Below, in pieces: positions 62,839-64,000 of a stretch of DNA of 64,000 nt. The notes below the pieces were generated by a model. The model was not told the DNA's origin. It searched no databases and saw only the letters and a list, made by a program, of their open reading frames with translations. The DNA comes from JAUMXJ01 sp041781135. Lineage in GTDB: Bacteria > Bacillota > Clostridia > Peptostreptococcales > Acidaminobacteraceae. Position 1 is the first letter of the stretch; each line of letters begins with the position of its first letter. The position numbers and the translations under genes are program-made. The stretch is taken from contig JBHAZV010000026.1 of the NCBI GenBank assembly GCA_041781135.1, positions 62,001-126,000 of the forward strand, read 5' to 3'.

Positions 62839-64000
62839 TTGGACCCGAGTTGGCGGTATGCACTGCTGATACTATTCATAGCTCTTTCCGCATTCTTCTC
62901 ATCTGCCGAGACAGCCATAATGTCTCTGAGTAAAATCAGGCTGAGGCACCTTGTAGAAGAAGGCAATACAAGAGCCAAAAAAATTCAAAATTTAACAGAA
63001 AATCCGGGCAAATTGCTCGGCGCAATACTGGTAGGCAACAATATAGTCAATATAGGCGCTTCTGCGGTTGCAACTTCAATAGCAATCGACCTGTTTGGAA
63101 ATACAGGCGTTGGGATTGCGACGGGAATTATGACATTGCTTATACTGATTTTTGGCGAAATTACACCTAAATCAGTAGCCGCTGCAAAATCAGAAGCAGT
63201 TGCACTAAAGTTTGCAAACATCATGACCGTTTATGTGCGGATTATAGGGCCTTTAGTCGGTCTGATACTTCTTATCACAAATCTTTTTACCAAAATTTTA
63301 GGCGGCAAGCCTGGCATTTCACAGCCATATATAACTGAAGATGAATTCAAGACCATGGTCGACGTGGGACATGAAGAAGGCGTATTCGAAGTAGAAGAGA
63401 AAGAAATGATTTACAATGTATTTGATTTTGGCGATGCCAAAGTCAGTGATGTAATGACGCCGCGCACCGAGATGATCGCTCTTGATATTCATACCCCATA
63501 CGAAAAAGTCATCGAGGTCTACAAAGAGGAACAATTTTCGAGACTTCCGGTATATGATGAGAGCATAGACAATATAGTCGGTATCCTCTATATCAAAGAT
63601 ATCGTCTTTAGCGGCGCAAATCAGGAAAACTTTGATATCGCATCGCTTATGCGTCAGCCGCACTACACTTTTGAATTCAAAAACATCGCAGATCTCTTAA
63701 AAGAAATGAAAAAAAGGCGCACTCCTATCGCCGTCGTGCTTGACGAATACGGTGGTACAGCGGGGATTGTAACGATGGAAGACCTCATAGAAGAGATTGT
63801 CGGTGACATAAAAGATGAATACGACGATCATGAGGAAGAAATCGAGGTAATTAAAGAGGACGAATACCTGGTCGACGGCGTTATGAGGATCGACGAACTC
63901 AACGAGCTGATTGGAACACACATAGAATCGGATGATTTCGACTCAATAGGCGGCTTTATTGTAGGACTTTACGGCGAAATCCCTGAAGCAGGACAAGAAA
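62839..64000 (+). CDS. CNNM/CorC (hemolysin-like) transporter with CBS domains, 3' end outside window
   Basis: Starts at TTG 62839 behind AAAGGAGAG and stays open to the last base (387 residues visible). Residues about 1-185 are the DUF21 membrane domain (SSAETAIMSLSKIRL; VGNNIVNIGASA; FGEITPKSVAAAKSEA). Then two CBS domains (VMTPRTEMIALDI; TPIAVVLDEYGGTAGIVTMEDLIEEIVGDIKDE) and the start of a CorC_HlyC domain (YLVDGVMRIDELNE). Family members are linked to Mg2+ or Co2+ transport. It lies 21 bases after the polymerase gene and could be partly SOS-transcribed. Confidence 0.92.
   Translation, partial: MDPSWRYALLILFIALSAFFSSAETAIMSLSKIRLRHLVEEGNTRAKKIQNLTENPGKLLGAILVGNNIVNIGASAVATSIAIDLFGNTGVGIATGIMTLLILIFGEITPKSVAAAKSEAVALKFANIMTVYVRIIGPLVGLILLITNLFTKILGGKPGISQPYITEDEFKTMVDVGHEEGVFEVEEKEMIYNVFDFGDAKVSDVMTPRTEMIALDIHTPYEKVIEVYKEEQFSRLPVYDESIDNIVGILYIKDIVFSGANQENFDIASLMRQPHYTFEFKNIADLLKEMKKRRTPIAVVLDEYGGTAGIVTMEDLIEEIVGDIKDEYDDHEEEIEVIKEDEYLVDGVMRIDELNELIGTHIESDDFDSIGGFIVGLYGEIPEAGQE

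Noticed and set aside
1..64000. Selenoprotein genes with in-frame TGA
   Set aside because: Despite the selenium genes, every recognised family member here has Cys at the relevant position and no gene appears split by TGA in a conserved motif.

Overview
The window reads as chromosomal DNA of an anaerobic Clostridia-type Bacillota. The support is a set of gene orders typical of that group: alaS-ireB-ruvX-DUF1292-fur-rnj, phoH-HD hydrolase-ybeY-cdd-era-recO, and dgt-dnaG-rpoD-trmK. Also typical are a class A RNase P RNA, pyruvate phosphate dikinase, selenium-metabolism genes and frequent ATG/GTG/TTG starts behind strong AGGAGG sites. No family-level assignment is secure from one window. I found no rRNA, tRNA or CRISPR array. 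Coding density is high and most genes lie on the + strand.

Layout. 0-7.6 kb: end of a nucleoside kinase, a solute-binding lipoprotein, QueG, Kbl, CheV, a Gx-type transporter and UppP. 7.6-13.3 kb: an ArsR regulator with an alpha5 metal site, NagB, then a compact XpaC / unknown / double-AAA ATPase / TelA cluster. 13.3-18.6 kb: FabG-like reductase, thiolase, ABC-F protein, a flavoprotein (- strand) and a radical SAM protein. 18.6-26.5 kb: alaS operon, Fur, RNase J, a methyltransferase-U32 fusion (predicted tRNA U34 modification) and a shikimate kinase. 26.6-31 kb: YedF, a FecE-like ATPase, HIT protein, lipoprotein serpin and rpsU. 31-44.7 kb: housekeeping operons (phoH to recO, glyQS, dgt-dnaG-rpoD-trmK) and rnpB. 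44.8-49.3 kb: ppdK, then birA-bioY with a perfect BirA-type operator. 49.3-51.7 kb: an AT-rich scar holding one intact flavoprotein gene and broken phage, transposon and ABC-transporter genes. 51.7-56.9 kb: urocanate hydratase, formate-THF ligase and a NusG-domain-II/ApbE fusion. 56.9-59.9 kb: a divergent selenium locus (YedE, TusA-like, DUF3343; opposite, a cysteine-desulfurase-like enzyme). 60-64 kb: a K+/H+ antiporter-type protein, a Y-family polymerase behind two SOS boxes, and a CNNM/CBS protein cut by the window end.

The most interesting points are: (1) fusion of two successive tRNA wobble-uridine enzymes in one chain; (2) the XpaC-AAA-TelA cluster, whose ATPase pairs a degenerate Clp-like AAA module with an intact CbxX/SpoVK-like module; (3) a recurring promoter arrangement (-10 element, six bases, ATG, no ribosome-binding site) at four genes, implying leaderless mRNAs; (4) well-resolved LexA-type and BirA-type operators; (5) a membrane-anchored NusG_II-ApbE fusion; and (6) selenium genes at two separate sites. 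Product names rest on motif recognition in the translated sequence; no database search was run.
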